From Aphidius gifuensis (lineage: Eukaryota; Arthropoda; Insecta; Hymenoptera; Braconidae): DNA of 64,000 bases. A program made the position numbers and the translations under genes. Each line of letters begins with the position of its first letter. Position 1 is the first letter of the stretch. This document shows, in pieces, positions 42,113 to 53,805 of this stretch. Under the pieces are notes generated by a model, which saw only the letters and a list, made by a program, of their open reading frames with translations, had not been told where the DNA came from and searched no databases. The stretch lies in assembly GCF_014905175.1 (NCBI RefSeq), contig NC_057789.1, positions 18,783,865 through 18,847,864 on the forward strand. The letters are read 5' to 3'.

Positions 42113-42330
42113 TTGAACATGTGTCAAAAGTAGATCAAATAAATTTTTAAAACAAATAAAATGTCTTAATTATTGAACCTATATTTCCCAGCTGCATAGA
42201 AATGAGTCATACTTGAAATTTTATTTAAAAATTGAATAATGAATAATAAATTTAATAATATAAAAAAAAAAAATTAAAAATTAAATAAAAAAAAAAATTA
42301 CACCTGGGCTGACTCGAACGCTAGACCCCA
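42113..42330. other. AT-rich right flank of outer Polinton
   Basis: Short post-IAP region with A-runs. No gene; the outer right TIR was not identified. Confidence 0.4.
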
Positions 42331-42336
42331 CGCTAG

Positions 42337-42690
42337 AAATATTGATATAACTTTTTATTTATTTGAAAAAAAATAGTAATCGTCCAATGGATGTGGTAGA
42401 TAATATTATTATTCATAATAAAAACACTTGCAATAATTTTTTTTTTGAATTATAACAATTGTTATTGTTAAATAACCAAGTACGCATTTCAGATTTAAGT
42501 GACGGAGCGCTACGTTAAAAATATCAATATAACTTTTTATTTATTTGAAAAAAAATAGTGATCGTCCAATGGATGTGGTAGAGAATATTATTATCTATTA
42601 TAAAATCACTTGAAATAATTTTTTTTCTAATTATAACAGTTGTTATTGTTAAATAACCAAGAACGCATTTTTAATTCAAGAGAGTGAGCG
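42337..42690. repeat. ~190-bp tandem duplication
   Basis: TATAACTTTTTATTTATTTG through AATAACCAAG(T/A)ACGCATTT occurs twice, near 42350-42488 and 42530-42670, with moderate divergence. Confidence 0.75.
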
Positions 42691-42699
42691 CTATAGACA

Positions 42700-42950
42700 T
42701 AAGTGTAGTGCTGAGGCACTACAAAACATGGCTGCCCTACACTAACACTTATTCTCACACGCATTCTCCATTCAAACTTTTGTTGGGACTTTTGCTGCCG
42801 CTGCAGCGCTATAAACATTTTACACTAACAAAAGAAGAACCGCCCTACACTAACACTTGTTTGGCTCACACACATTCTCCATTGACACTTCTGCTGACAC
42901 TTTTGCTTGCAGTCTGCTTGCACCTATGCGCGCACACACATCACAAAATA
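42700..42950. repeat. ~120-bp imperfect tandem duplication
   Basis: CCCTACACTAACACTT...CACATTCTCCATT...TTTTGCTG recurs near 42734 and 42843. The frame at 42684-43007 follows from this repeat and shows no domain. Confidence 0.6.
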
Positions 42951-43090
42951 ATATTTAAAAAAAAAAATAATATTATTATGTATATATCTACATACGTACA
43001 TATATAAATAATAATAACAATAAATAAATAATGAAAAAATATATATGTAATAGAAAAATAATTATTATAATAATAAATAATAATCATAAA

Positions 43091-43127
<37 letters not shown>

Positions 43128-43145
43128 TAATAAATAATAATAATA
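42951..43145. repeat. AAT microsatellite
   Basis: Long runs of AATAAT units with ATATAT interruptions. No gene. Confidence 0.8.
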
Positions 43146-43371
43146 GGGGTGGTTTTTTAAGGGTAGTTTTTTTGAGGGAAGTTTATCAGGGCCCCGCGGA
43201 GTTTGTAGGTGCTCGAGGGGGGAACGCGAGCAAGCGGCACAGAGGGAACGGGGGCAGGTAAAAAAACGACTCCCAAAACCGGTTTTTTCGTGGATTGTAT
43301 ACCATTTAACAGCACGCTGCCCGCTATCTCTCCCTATACTCTACTGACATTCTACCAACTACATGGATTCA

Positions 43372-43551
43372 GTCTGGGCATCCATCATATTTTTTAGTTG
43401 GTCAATTAGTGACAGCTCAGCTTTTTTTGGTGTTCGACCAACTGTCCAGCTTTAGTGGTTTTGTGCCAATTACAGCATCAACATTGATTGGAGTATCATC
43501 AGATGAATCAACAGACAGGCTACGCCTGTTTGGTGATCTGACGGTTGCCAT
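43372..43551 (-). pseudogene. Fragment of unidentified ORF
   Basis: From ATG 43551 the minus strand encodes MATVRSPNRRSLSVDSSDD and, after a likely one-base shift near 43430, KKAELSLIDQLKNMMDAQTES. The composition resembles the N-terminus of a retroelement Gag or LINE ORF1 protein, but I cannot assign it. Confidence 0.3.
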
Positions 43552-44825
43552 GGTAATATTGCACGTTAATGTTTTGTAAACATCCAAAAATAAAAATATA
43601 TTTAATACCCTTTTGTCGATAAATAGGAGCGTAGGTATACCCCATCTATGTTTGATCAGAATAAATGGTAGTTCGATCGATAGTGTTGGGCACTGTTTAT
43701 ATAAAAAGGGCGTGACAGAAAAATTGTTAGATCACCAGGTCAAGGAGATGATGTAGCTGGATGTAGATGACCAAATTAATGTTGTAAGCATTAACCATAT
43801 GCAAAAATACGATAAAAGATACACAAATAAGTATATGAGTTCAGCAGTTCACTTGATTATTCTTAAGTTGAGCTTTTTTGCTGGTTTGATTTCAAAGTAA
43901 TTTCAAGTAAATATCGTAACACACTAAGGCACTAGGCCTAATCCACACATATGCGAAAATGTTGTTGATAAGAAAAACAGTATAATATAAAATGCACAAG
44001 CAAAGACCACTGTGACCATGCGGTCAATGCAACACTGATTGACACAGAAAAAATAACGGTAAAATAATAATTATTAAATATTAACGTTAATTTTCGATGG
44101 CACAGACCAATTACTATTAAAAGATAGTCGCGGACTTTTTGATTATTTAGTTTAGTTATTTTGTTAGAAACGCGGTGCTTTTGTTTATTTAATTAATAAA
44201 TTAAATTCAAGGTCGCGAGTAAGTTTATATTGTACGTTTTGGAATATTGAGACTACGATTATTTATGGATTTTTGAGACTACGTTTTTGTATTTTGGATT
44301 TAAGATTAAATTTTGGATGAATAAATAATGCGTTTTGGTTTTGAGTATAAAATATTATTGTGTTGGTGTTGATTATTTTGATTTGACTATAATAATTTTT
44401 CTTGTAACTCTATCCGGCCCTTCTACCACAACCAGCACAGACACCTACACAGATAACGCCCCAAAAACCTAACCTAAAAATCCACGTGTCCGCTGAGTAT
44501 CCAGCTAGACCCACGAGTACCCTACATTACGTAAAACCAAGAGCTGATCACGAAACGTGTATCTCTTACCACGTCCCACAGCCAAGAGAGCGAGTTCAGC
44601 CCAAGGCATTTCGGAGCAGTTCGGATCTACCAAGCTGTCCCCACTCCAAGCTATCCCTCCTCTGACTATCTTGGTGAAATAGTAAGAAAATATAATGAAC
44701 AAAAATGATAATAATATACAAAAAAAGAAATACTAAATAATAAAATATAAAAACAAAGTCGTTAGTTGGAGGATTTCCGTTGGATCGGTCTTGATCAGCC
44801 TATAAGGCAGCGAGAATCGCTACAC
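43552..44825. other. Region without recognised gene
   Basis: Mixed-composition DNA. 43793-43895 is an inverted copy of 48118-48230. A GC-richer stretch at 44400-44680 has a minus-strand open frame (44505-44702) without known motifs. Confidence 0.4.
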
Positions 44826-44911
44826 TGTTAATAATATTTTGTGAGCTTATACCAAAATCCCACTCATAATATCATACATAATGAAAATATTTGAATTTAT
44901 TTTGAAACTTT
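44826..44911. repeat. Direct repeat, copy 2
   Basis: Same-orientation copy of 16258-16344, including GTGAGCTTATACCAAAATCC. Confidence 0.75.
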
Positions 44912-45042
44912 ATTAAGTCATTATTTCAATGTTTTTATGTTTCTCTATATGTATAATTATAAAAAAAGTATTATGCTTAATAGGGAATATAATATGTCAG
45001 GAAAATACGAAATTGAATTAAATTAAATGAAATCAAATTAAA

Positions 45043-46055
45043 TTTGTAACATGACATTATTGTTACCTTCTCACTCAATTCTAGAATTTAGTTCAGGTCG
45101 CGGATCAACGAATTATTTTAGACAAAAGGGGGGACGGTAGATTTTATTCTACGACGCTAAAACTTACCGGAAAAACGTCACTAAAACTAACCAAATAACC
45201 AAATAGAAGGATAGCCAAATAACCAAATACCAAATACCAAATAGCCAAATAACCACGATAATCACGATAGTCACGAAAATCCGAATAATCCAATTGGATT
45301 ATTAATTAATCCAACGATATATATTGATGTTGATCCGTTCCTGAAAATATAATTCTAAAACTAAGTTGAGGGGTTTGCCTGGGTCGTTCAGTATGCTGGT
45401 TCGTGGAGAGAGGGCCGAGTAAAGAATGTCAAAATTAAGTCACTGAAAAGGTAAAATCAAGGGTAGTACAATAAATTACTTGACAAGACAATAATTATGG
45501 CACACAGACAACAAGATTATTTATTATAAAAACAATTTGTGTATCAAAATTAATATTAGTTATAATGTTAAGTTTTATCAAAAATTATTAAATATTATTA
45601 AGTTGAACACAAATATAAAAATTATGAGTCCTGACTTCAAGTCATGGAACCAACAAGAAAAATGATGATACAAAAAGTAATTAACGAACTAAAAAAATAT
45701 GATAATTAAGAAAAATGAAGCAAGGCTGACCAACTAACTATACATGAAAAAGAGGGGGATTTTCAGGAGAGGATGACACCTACTCCTTGGGTTTAGGTAT
45801 GGATGACTCCAAAACCGTGGTGGGGAGAAGACTGTTCGAGGTTCTGGGATGGCTCCTCAAGAACCTCGAACTTACTAGTCGGAAGGCAAAAAACCGAAGT
45901 GTGTATCCAGTTGGATCGCCAGCTTAAATAGCTCGAGAAATTTTCCTTTCCCCAACAATATTCCCCTTCTTGTTTGGCCAGTCTTACCCGATAATATAAT
46001 AATAAAATAACATAAAGTAATAATCATAAAATATAATTTTAAGGTGGGCGAGTGC
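45043..46055 (-). mobile_element. Solo-like LTR, minus strand
   Basis: Inverted copy of 48240-49211, with shared blocks GGCCAAACAAGAAGG (as complement), CCATACCTAAACCCAAGGAG and CCCCCTTTTGTCTAAAATAATTCG-type ends. It is embedded in the AATTA satellite on both sides and no PBS adjoins its 3' end, so it is most simply a solo LTR. The frame at 45875-46057 is a by-product. Confidence 0.7.
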
Positions 46056-48117
46056 AATCAAATTTAAAAATTGATATAAATTAAATTAATATAAATCGAA
46101 TGACATTCGATTCAATTGAATTGAATCGAATTAAATTGAATCAAATTTAATTTAATTTGATTGAATCAAATTGAATTAAATTAAATTCAATGAAATTAAA
46201 TTGAATTAAATTAAATTAAATAAAATCAAATTAATATAAATTAAAACAATATAAATTAAATTAGATTCAATTTAATTAAATTAAATGAAATTAAGTCGAA
46301 TTAAGTTGAATTAAATTAAATTAAATTAAATTGAGTTGAATTAAATTAAACTGAATTGAATTAAACTAAATAAAATTAAATTGAATTGACTTAAATTGAA
46401 TTGAATTGGATTGAATTAAATAAAATTAAATTGAATTTAATTAAATCGAATAAAATTTAATTGAATTGAATTGAATCTCATTGAATCAAATTAAACTAAA
46501 TTAAATTGAATTGAATTAAATTAAATTAAATGAAATTAAATAAAATTCAATTAAATAAAATAAAATTCAATTAAATAAAATAAAAAAAAATTGAATTAAA
46601 TTGAATTAAATTAAATCGAATTAAATTAAATTAAATTAAATTAAATTAAATTAAACTAAATTAAATTAAATCAAATTAAATTAAATTAAATTAAATGGAA
46701 TTGAATTAAATTAAATGAAATTAAATTGAATTGACTTAAATTAAATTAAATGAATTCAATGAGATTAAATTGAATTGAATTAAATTAAATTAAATTCGAT
46801 TAAGAAAAATCAAAGAAAATTGAATTGAATTACATTAAATTAAATCGAATTAAATTGAATTGAATTTAATTAAATTAAATTAAATTGAACTAAATTAAAT
46901 TAAATTAAATTAAATTAGATGAAAGTGAATTAAATGAAATCAAATAAATATAAATTAAAGCAAATTAATATAAATTAAGTTAATATAAATTGAATTAAAT
47001 TAAATTAAATTAAATGGAATTGAATTAAATTGAATAAAATTAAATTGAATTGACTTAAATTAAATTGAATGAATTCAATTAGATTAAATTGAATTGAATT
47101 AAATTAAATTAAATCGAATTAAATTGAATTAAATAAAATAAAATTAAATTAAATTGAATCAAATTAAATAAAATTAAATTAAATCAAATTAAATAATATT
47201 AAATCTAATTAAATTCAAGTAAATTAAATTAAATTAAATTGAATTACATTAAATTAAATTAAATTGAATTGAATTGAATTAAATTAAATAAAATTAAATT
47301 GAATTGACTTAAATTAAATAAAATGAATTCAATTCAATTAAATTGAATTGAATTGAATCAAATAGAATTAAATTGAATTGAATTAAAATAAATAAAATCA
47401 AATTGAATTGAATTAAATTAAATTAAATCAAATTGAACTAAATTAAATTAAATTAAATTGAATCAAATTAAATAAAATTAAATCTAATTATATTAAATTG
47501 AATTCAATTGAATTAAATTAAATAAAATCAAATCAAATTCAATTAATATAAATTGAATAAAATCAAATAAAATAAAATCAAATTGAAATAAATTAAATTG
47601 AATTAAATTGAATCAAATTAAATTAAATTGAATTAAATCCAATTATATTAAAAAAAAATAAATCAAATTAAATTGTAATAAATGAAATTAGATTCAATGA
47701 AATTAAATTAATATAAATTAAATTAAATTAAGGTCAATTGAAATCAATGAAATCAAATTAAATTAAATCAAGTTAAATTAAATTAAATTGAATTAAATGA
47801 AATGAAATTAAATTAAATTAAATGAACTTAAATTAAATTAAATAAAATTAAATTAATACAAATTAGAATAAATTCAATTCAATTAAATAAGATTAGATTA
47901 AATTAAATTATATTAAATTGAATTCATTTAAATTAAATTGAGATAAATTAAATTAAACTAAATTAAATTAAATTCAATTGAATTAAATCAAATGAAATCA
48001 AATTAAATTAAATCAAATTAAATTAAATTGAATAAAATCAAATTGAATAAAATTGAATCAAATTAAATCAAATCTAATTAAATCGAATTAAATTAAATTG
48101 AATTAAATAGAATTGAA
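46056..48117. repeat. AATTA/AATTG pentanucleotide satellite
   Basis: About 2 kb of variants of AATTAAATTGAATTAAATT with almost no C or G except in AATTG/AATCA units. A small part continues left of the LTR at 45005-45042. No coding or telomere-type (TTAGG) repeat. Confidence 0.95.
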
Positions 48118-48239
48118 TGATCAAACCAGCAAAAAAGCTCAACTTAAGAATAATCAAGTAAACTGTTGAATTCATATACTTATTTGTGTATCTTTCATCG
48201 TATTTTTGCATATGGATAATGCTCACAACATGTGACGAG
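48118..48239. repeat. Inverted copy of 43793-43895
   Basis: TGATCAAACCAGCAAAAAAG onward is the reverse complement of the earlier segment, with a few mismatches. Lies immediately before the plus-strand LTR. Confidence 0.75.
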
Positions 48240-49211
48240 TTGCACTCGGCCACCTTTAATTTATATTTTATTATTATAATATTATCGGGTAGGGCTGGCC
48301 AAACAAGAAGGGAAATATTGTTAGGGAAAGGGAAATTTCTCGAGCTATTTAAGCTGGTGACCCAGCTGGATGGACACTTCGGTTTCTGCCTTCCGACTAG
48401 TAAGTTCGAGTTTCTTGAGGAGCCATCCCAGAACCTCGAATAGTCTTCTCCCCACCCAGGTATTGGAGTCATCCATACCTAAACCCAAGGAGCAGGAGTC
48501 ATCCCCTCCTGAAAATCCCCCTCTTTTTCATGTATAGTTAGTTGGTCAGCCTTGCTTCGTTTTTCATCAATTATTAGTTTGTAAATTACCCTTTTTTTAT
48601 ATCAGTTTTGTTGTTAAGACCATGACTCGAAGTCAGGTCTCATAATGTTTATATTTGTGTTCAAATAATAAATAATATTTTATAATTTTTGATAAAACTT
48701 AACATTATAATTAATATTAATTTTGATACTTAAATTGTTTTTTTATAATAAATAATCTTGTTGTTTAAGTGCCATAATTATCGTCTTGTCAAGTAATTTA
48801 TTGTGTTTACCCTTGATTTTACTTTTTCAGTGACTACTCGGCCCTCTGTACACGAACCAGCACACTGAACGACCCAGGCAAACCCCTCAACTTAGTTTTA
48901 GAATTATATATTCAGGAACGGATCAACATCAATGGATATCGTTGGAATAATTGGATTATTTGGATTATTCGGATTTTCGTGATTATTGTGATTATTGTGG
49001 TTATTTGGCTATTTGGTATTTCGTATTTGGTATTTGGTTATTTGGCTATTCGTCTATTTGGTCATTTGGTTAGTTTTAGTGACATTTTTCCAGTAAGTTT
49101 TAGCGTCGATGAATAAAATTTACCGTCCCCCCTCTTGTCTGAAATAATTCGTTGATCCACGACCTGAACTAAATTCTAGAATTGAGTGAGAAAGTAACAT
49201 GTCACGTTACA
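48240..49211 (+). mobile_element. LTR of a plus-strand retrotransposon (5' LTR)
   Basis: Begins TGCACTCGGCCACC and ends GTCACGTTACA, directly before a tRNA-Lys-type primer-binding site, so it is a 5' LTR. The inverted copy at 45043-46055 confirms its extent. GCTATTTAAGCTGG at about 48335 may be the TATA region. Confidence 0.75.
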
Positions 49212-49214
49212 AAA

Positions 49215-49232
49215 TGGCGCCCAAACAGGGAC
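49215..49232 (+). other. Primer-binding site, tRNA-Lys type
   Basis: TGGCGCCCAAACAGGGAC differs at one base from the lentiviral Lys3 PBS that I remember and is 3 nt from the LTR end. It supports reverse transcription primed by tRNA-Lys. Confidence 0.8.
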
Positions 49233-50690
49233 CTGAATGGCAAAATTCAGGTTATTGCCTTCACCCCTTTTATATATCTATATTAAAATAATTACAACCT
49301 GCGACTACCCCCTCTTAATAGATAAATTAAAAAGACCCTGAAATTCCTCCTCCTAATACCACGAAATAAATAAAAAAAAAGAATAAATAAAAAAATAAAA
49401 ACCCTATGAAAAAAAAAAACAATAATAAATAATAAAATAAAATTAGATTTTAATTATTAAAATGTCTAAACTTACAAATACCCCCCCCCCCTGTAATTAG
49501 AAAAAAAAAACCAAACCCCCCAAAACTACCAAACCCCATTTTAAAATTCAAATTTTCCCACCCTCAAGCTTCGTCGGTATATAAAACAATGGCCGTCGAG
49601 CTGACCGCGCTTGCGCGACAACCGGCGACGCTTCATCGTGTGATTTTTTGCCCCAACCGGCACAACCTGTTGAGGCATCATACGATGAGCACTGCGTCGT
49701 GAGTTGCCCGCAAGCCAAGGACATAATAAAATTAAAAAAATAAATAATAAAAAAAAAAGTATAGACACTGTGTTGTAAAGAAAAGAAAAAAAATAATAAT
49801 AAAGTTGTGTAAGCAGCGGTGTTAAGTTGTGCTTAGAGTGTGTAGAAAGAAAAAGAAGAAAAGAAGGAAGAAAAAAAAAAAAATATATCAGTTGTGTGTC
49901 AGCAGTAAAAGAAAAAAAAGAAAGACTTGGATTGTGTGTTAGACAGTGGATAAGAAGTAAAGTAAGGAAGGATTTAAGTTGCGTGGTCGGTGTGTATGCT
50001 GTGTGTAAAGAAAATAAAAGAAACTCGTGCGACAACCGACGACGCTCCATCGTGTGATTTTCATGTCCCAGCCGGCACAACCCGTTCTTACATCACACAA
50101 GGAACATTGCGTCGTGAGTCGCCCGAAAAACTATAAACTAAAACAAAATAATAAAAAAAAAAGAAAATAGACATTAGAAGAAAAGTGGAAAAAAAAGAAG
50201 ATTAGAATATATTAGATTAAGAATAGAATTAATAAACTGTGTGTCAGGTTGTGAAAAAAAAAAAGAAAAGAGATAAGAGGTATTTAAGTCGTGTTAAGTT
50301 CAGAAAAAAAAACAGGCGTAAGTCGTGAGTGTGTCAGCAGTAAAGAAAAAAAAAAAAAGAGAAAAACAGATCGTAGTTGTGTGTAGAGTGTGTAAGAAAA
50401 AGACGAAAAGAAAGGATATGTGATTGTGAGTTGTGTGTTAAGCCTGAAAAGAAATAAAAACAGATTTGGGCTGTGTTTTTTTTGTGTGCAAAGAAAAGTA
50501 AGGAAGGATTTAAATTGTGTGTAAAGTGTGTAGAAAAAGAAGAGAAGAAAAAAAAAATAATAATAATAAATAGGCTTAAGTCGTGTGTGTAAGTTGAGTG
50601 TGATAAAAAAAAAAAAGGTATTCAGGTTGTGTGTGCGTTGTGTACTAGTGGAAAAAAAAAGAGAGAAAGGAAGAAAGGATTCAGTGAGTG
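49233..50690 (+). other. Retrotransposon leader, purine-rich repeats
   Basis: After a GC-poor start, a ~120-bp unit containing CATCGTGTGATTTT and GCGTCGTGAGT occurs at 49611-49730 and again at 50026-50140. From 49780 to 50690 the plus strand is made of degenerate GTTGTGTGT...AAAAGAAAG units, almost free of C. The long minus-strand frames at 49541-50080 and 50284-50850 are consequences of this bias. No convincing Gag. Confidence 0.55.
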
Positions 50691-50691
50691 A

Positions 50692-50898
50692 TTGTATTGG
50701 GTTATGGGAGGATTGGTGACACCAAGAGGATATCCAAAGGGTTACATCGGGTATAGGGATAAATGGATTTACGTGAAGGAGAATAAACTGGTAGAAGGAA
50801 AAGACATCAAGATTACGACACATTACATTTTGGTGCATTCGTATTGTCATCGTAGTAAGGTAAGATTACCTGATTTAATAATATTACCACGCACGTGA
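50692..50898 (+). CDS. Short ORF after retrotransposon leader
   Basis: 68 residues, with VTPRGYPKGYIGYRDKWIYV and a basic C-terminal end. It follows the leader in the same orientation, so it may be the first codons of a truncated Gag or other product. No domain recognised. Confidence 0.25.
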   Translation: MYWVMGGLVTPRGYPKGYIGYRDKWIYVKENKLVEGKDIKITTHYILVHSYCHRSKVRLPDLIILPRT

Positions 50899-51269
50899 AA
50901 AAAAAAAGTTTCCTGCCACATATACTCCCACCCAAATATCGTAAATTTTTAAACCCACTCTAATACCCCCCCCCCCCCGGTAATCTAAAATTCGTTCTCA
51001 TGCCCCGTGAAAAAAAAAAATATATATCGCGTACGCTCCCACTTATTGACCGTTATACTAAAATCCCCACCACAAAAAAAAAAATGTATATACGCGACCC
51101 CCCACTGTTTCCCGTTATTTATTTATTTTTTTTTTCTTTTTTTTTTAACTTCCTCTACAAATAAATTATGTATCTAATAATAATAATAAAAGTAAACAAA
51201 AGAAAAAAAGAAACTAACTACGTTCATCGGCGAGTCATCCCGGAACCATAGTTTACAAATCCCCATTTA
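50899..51269. other. C- and A-run rich region, no gene
   Basis: Alternating poly-C/poly-A tracts (for example C11-12 near 50969) and T-rich sequence. Nothing coding seen. Confidence 0.5.
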
Positions 51270-52330
51270 GAATTCCAGACTAATTATGTTATAATAAATC
51301 AAATTTTAATGTAATAATTAGTCAGCCCTCCGGAGAAATAAATAATTCCCATTTATTCCAGACTAATTATGTTATAATAAATTGAATTTTATTGTAATAA
51401 TTAGTCGGCCCTCTGGAAAAATAAATAATTCCCATTTATTCCAGACTAATTATGTAACGATAGATTAAATCCTATTGTAATAATTAGTCGGCCCACCGGC
51501 AAAATTTCTATTCCCCTTAATCCCAGAACTAATTATGTTATAATAAATTTAATTTTATTGCAATAATTAGTCAGCCCTCCGGAGAAATAAATTTCCCATT
51601 TGAAATTCGACCAATTATGTTATGACAAATTAAATTTTATTGTAATAATTAGTCGGCCCTCCGGAAAAATAAATAATTCCCATTTATTCCAGACTAATTA
51701 TGTTACGATAGATCAAATCCTATTGTAATAATTAGTCGGCCCACCGGAAAAATTTCTATTCCTCTTAATTACAGGACTAATTATGTTATAATAAATAAAA
51801 TTTTATTGTAATAATTAGTCGGCCCTCCGGAAGAATAAATAATTCTCATTTATTCCAGACTAATTATGTTACGATAGATTAAATCCTATTGTAATAATTA
51901 GTCAGCCCACCGGAAAAATTTCTATTCCCCTTAATCCCAGGACTAATTATGTTATAATAAATTAAATTTTATTGTAATAATTAGTCAGCCCTCCGGAGAA
52001 ATAAAATTTCCATTCAAAATCCGACTAATTATGTTGCGATAGATTAATTTTTATTGTGATGATTTGTCAGCCCTCCGGAGAAATAGAAGAATTTCCATTT
52101 ATTAGACTAGTTATGCTGCGATAGATTAATTTTTATTGTGATAATTAGTCAGCCCTCCAGAGAAATATATAATTCCTATTTATTCTAGACTAATTATGTT
52201 GCAATAAATTAAATTTTGTTGTAATAGTTAGCCAGTCCACCGGAAAAATTGATTCCCAATTAACTCACAACTAATTGTGTGTGATCCATTGATTGTAATA
52301 ATTAGTCAGCTTTTCGGTAAATTCAATTTA
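51270..52330. repeat. ~83-bp palindromic satellite, 13 units
   Basis: GACTAATTATG recurs about every 81-87 bp (51275, 51360, 51443, 51528, 51605, 51694, 51775, 51858, 51939, 52022, 52107, 52188, 52268). Each unit also holds ATAATTAGTC, the inverse of its start, then GGCCCTCCGG, so every unit can form a hairpin. Confidence 0.9.
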
Positions 52331-52439
52331 CATTCTATGTTATTATATTTTATTTTTTTTTTTTATTTTTTTTTATTTATTATTTAAAATTAATTGAGTA
52401 TAGAGAGTTAAGTAAAACTTTGTTGGAAGGAAAGGGAGT

Positions 52440-52631
52440 CATGCGCTCCTAAAGATTCCCCTCTTCTCCCGATGACGAGTAGGAGGTTATCCCCACTTGT
52501 GGCCAAAATTTCCCCCACCCTTAGAGCTGCTCGCTAACCACTATATAAGCTGGCGCAGGGCGTCCGACTAGTCAGTAGTTAATCGTGCGCGAACCTGTTA
52601 AGTCAAAAGACTATAAGTTCGGAATATTATA
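52440..52631 (+). promoter_or_regulatory. Gypsy 5' LTR segment with core promoter
   Basis: ACTATATAAGCTGG near 52540 is followed about 30 bp on by CTAGTCAGTAG, a TATA plus initiator pair. The sequence then runs to the TTATA duplication where the BEL element is inserted; the gypsy continues at 58476. Confidence 0.5.
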
Positions 52632-53703
52632 TGTATCGCACCACGTATCCAAATATACTACGATACTTTCACAAGGGTTGTAAGGCCTTATGTTTGATAC
52701 AGGGCTATCAAAGGATGTGGAGGATAGGTTGTAAATTGAAATAATAGGAATAACACTTTATATAAATCCAAACACTGTGGCTTATATTCTATTAATATAT
52801 TCACTTTATTATTTCACTAAAATTATAATTAATTGTATTGTATATTGTATATTGAGTTGACTCTGAAAAGTGTTGTCATGGACAGACACTACTATTTTAT
52901 ATTGTGAGTATGAAGAAACCCCATTGTACGTGAATCAATATTAATTAGAGATGTTACGTAAACGAGTGTTAAAGAGCAACTGATTTCTCAGTTTGTTGAA
53001 AATTGTTAAGTCCAAAAAATGGGTGTGTACTTAGTTGAACTAATTTTTGACCAATTAAAACTAATTAACTTTAAGAGAGGGTAAAAAACTAGGTGTAGGT
53101 GGTGGGATTTTTAGACATAAAATTGGGCCTTGTGTGGTCCAAAGGGTGACATAAAAAATACCATGTGTAAACAAAAAATATAGATTTTACGACCGGAAAG
53201 TCCAAGACGTTTTCATGAATTTAGTTCATTTAAAAAAGATATAAATTTACTTTTTTATTGTCGACTTTACGATCATTCTGTGTATCGAAAATACGTTAGT
53301 GCAGTTGTTTGACAGATGTGAGATTTTCTCTAATTTTTGACAAATAATGTTTTAAAAAATATGTTATAATAGTACCAAACAGAAACTTGAGTTTATGGTT
53401 TTATTTGTTACGTGATTTTTACTCAAAAATCTATGCATGAGTTGACCATGTGTGGGAATATTCGAGTTTGTAAAAAAGCTATTAAAAGTACATAAATTAA
53501 ATCGTTGTTTAAAATATTTTAGAAAAAATATAAACCAAAATTGTTAGTCATATGTTATTTGAAATTGCATGATCTCGTGATCTAGCCATAAAAAACAGAG
53601 TAATGTTTAAAACTTATTAAATTATTGTATTTTGTTTAAAAAATAAAAAGAATTAAAGTCTGGTCAGTTTGGGACCGACAGACATGTGGTTCGACCCGGA
53701 ACA
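52632..53703 (-). repeat. BEL 3' LTR
   Basis: Downstream LTR in element orientation; 1,072 bp. It contains a segment near 53240-53330 that is absent from the other LTR. Confidence 0.85.
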
Positions 53704-53805
53704 TTTTCCCTCCGTTGAGAGGTCGGCCGATCAACTTAAATATCTAGAACAGAATAAAAGTGTTAGTAAATGTAAATTAATTTATTCTAAAGTTGTCATT
53801 CTGGG

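Larger units (their letters stand above)
16750..42700 (+). mobile_element. Outer Polinton/Maverick (ends approximate)
   Basis: Gene order on the plus strand: polB, small Polinton ORF, integrase, minor capsid, pVI-like, major capsid, DEDD-like accessory, protease, IAP. Removing the inner element at 23938-40136 leaves about 9.8 kb of compact, overlapping genes. A packaging ATPase and most of polB are missing, so the element has suffered deletions. Terminal inverted repeats were not found, so the limits given are those of the recognisable genes plus flank. Confidence 0.75.

Noticed and set aside
42295..42335. tRNA-like box B (GTTCGAGTC on the minus strand)
   Set aside because: No pairing T stem, no acceptor stem and no box A at a sensible distance; could be chance or a SINE scrap.
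46056..48117. Telomere candidate
   Set aside because: The unit is AATTA/AATTG without G-rich strand bias; not TTAGG or a known telomere repeat.
49541..50850. Long minus-strand ORFs rich in Phe, Leu and Ser
   Set aside because: They are the complement of a purine-rich repeat leader and have no motif; the retrotransposon is on the plus strand.
51270..52330. CRISPR-like array
   Set aside because: No constant repeat with variable spacers: whole ~83-bp units are repeated, and the organism is eukaryotic.
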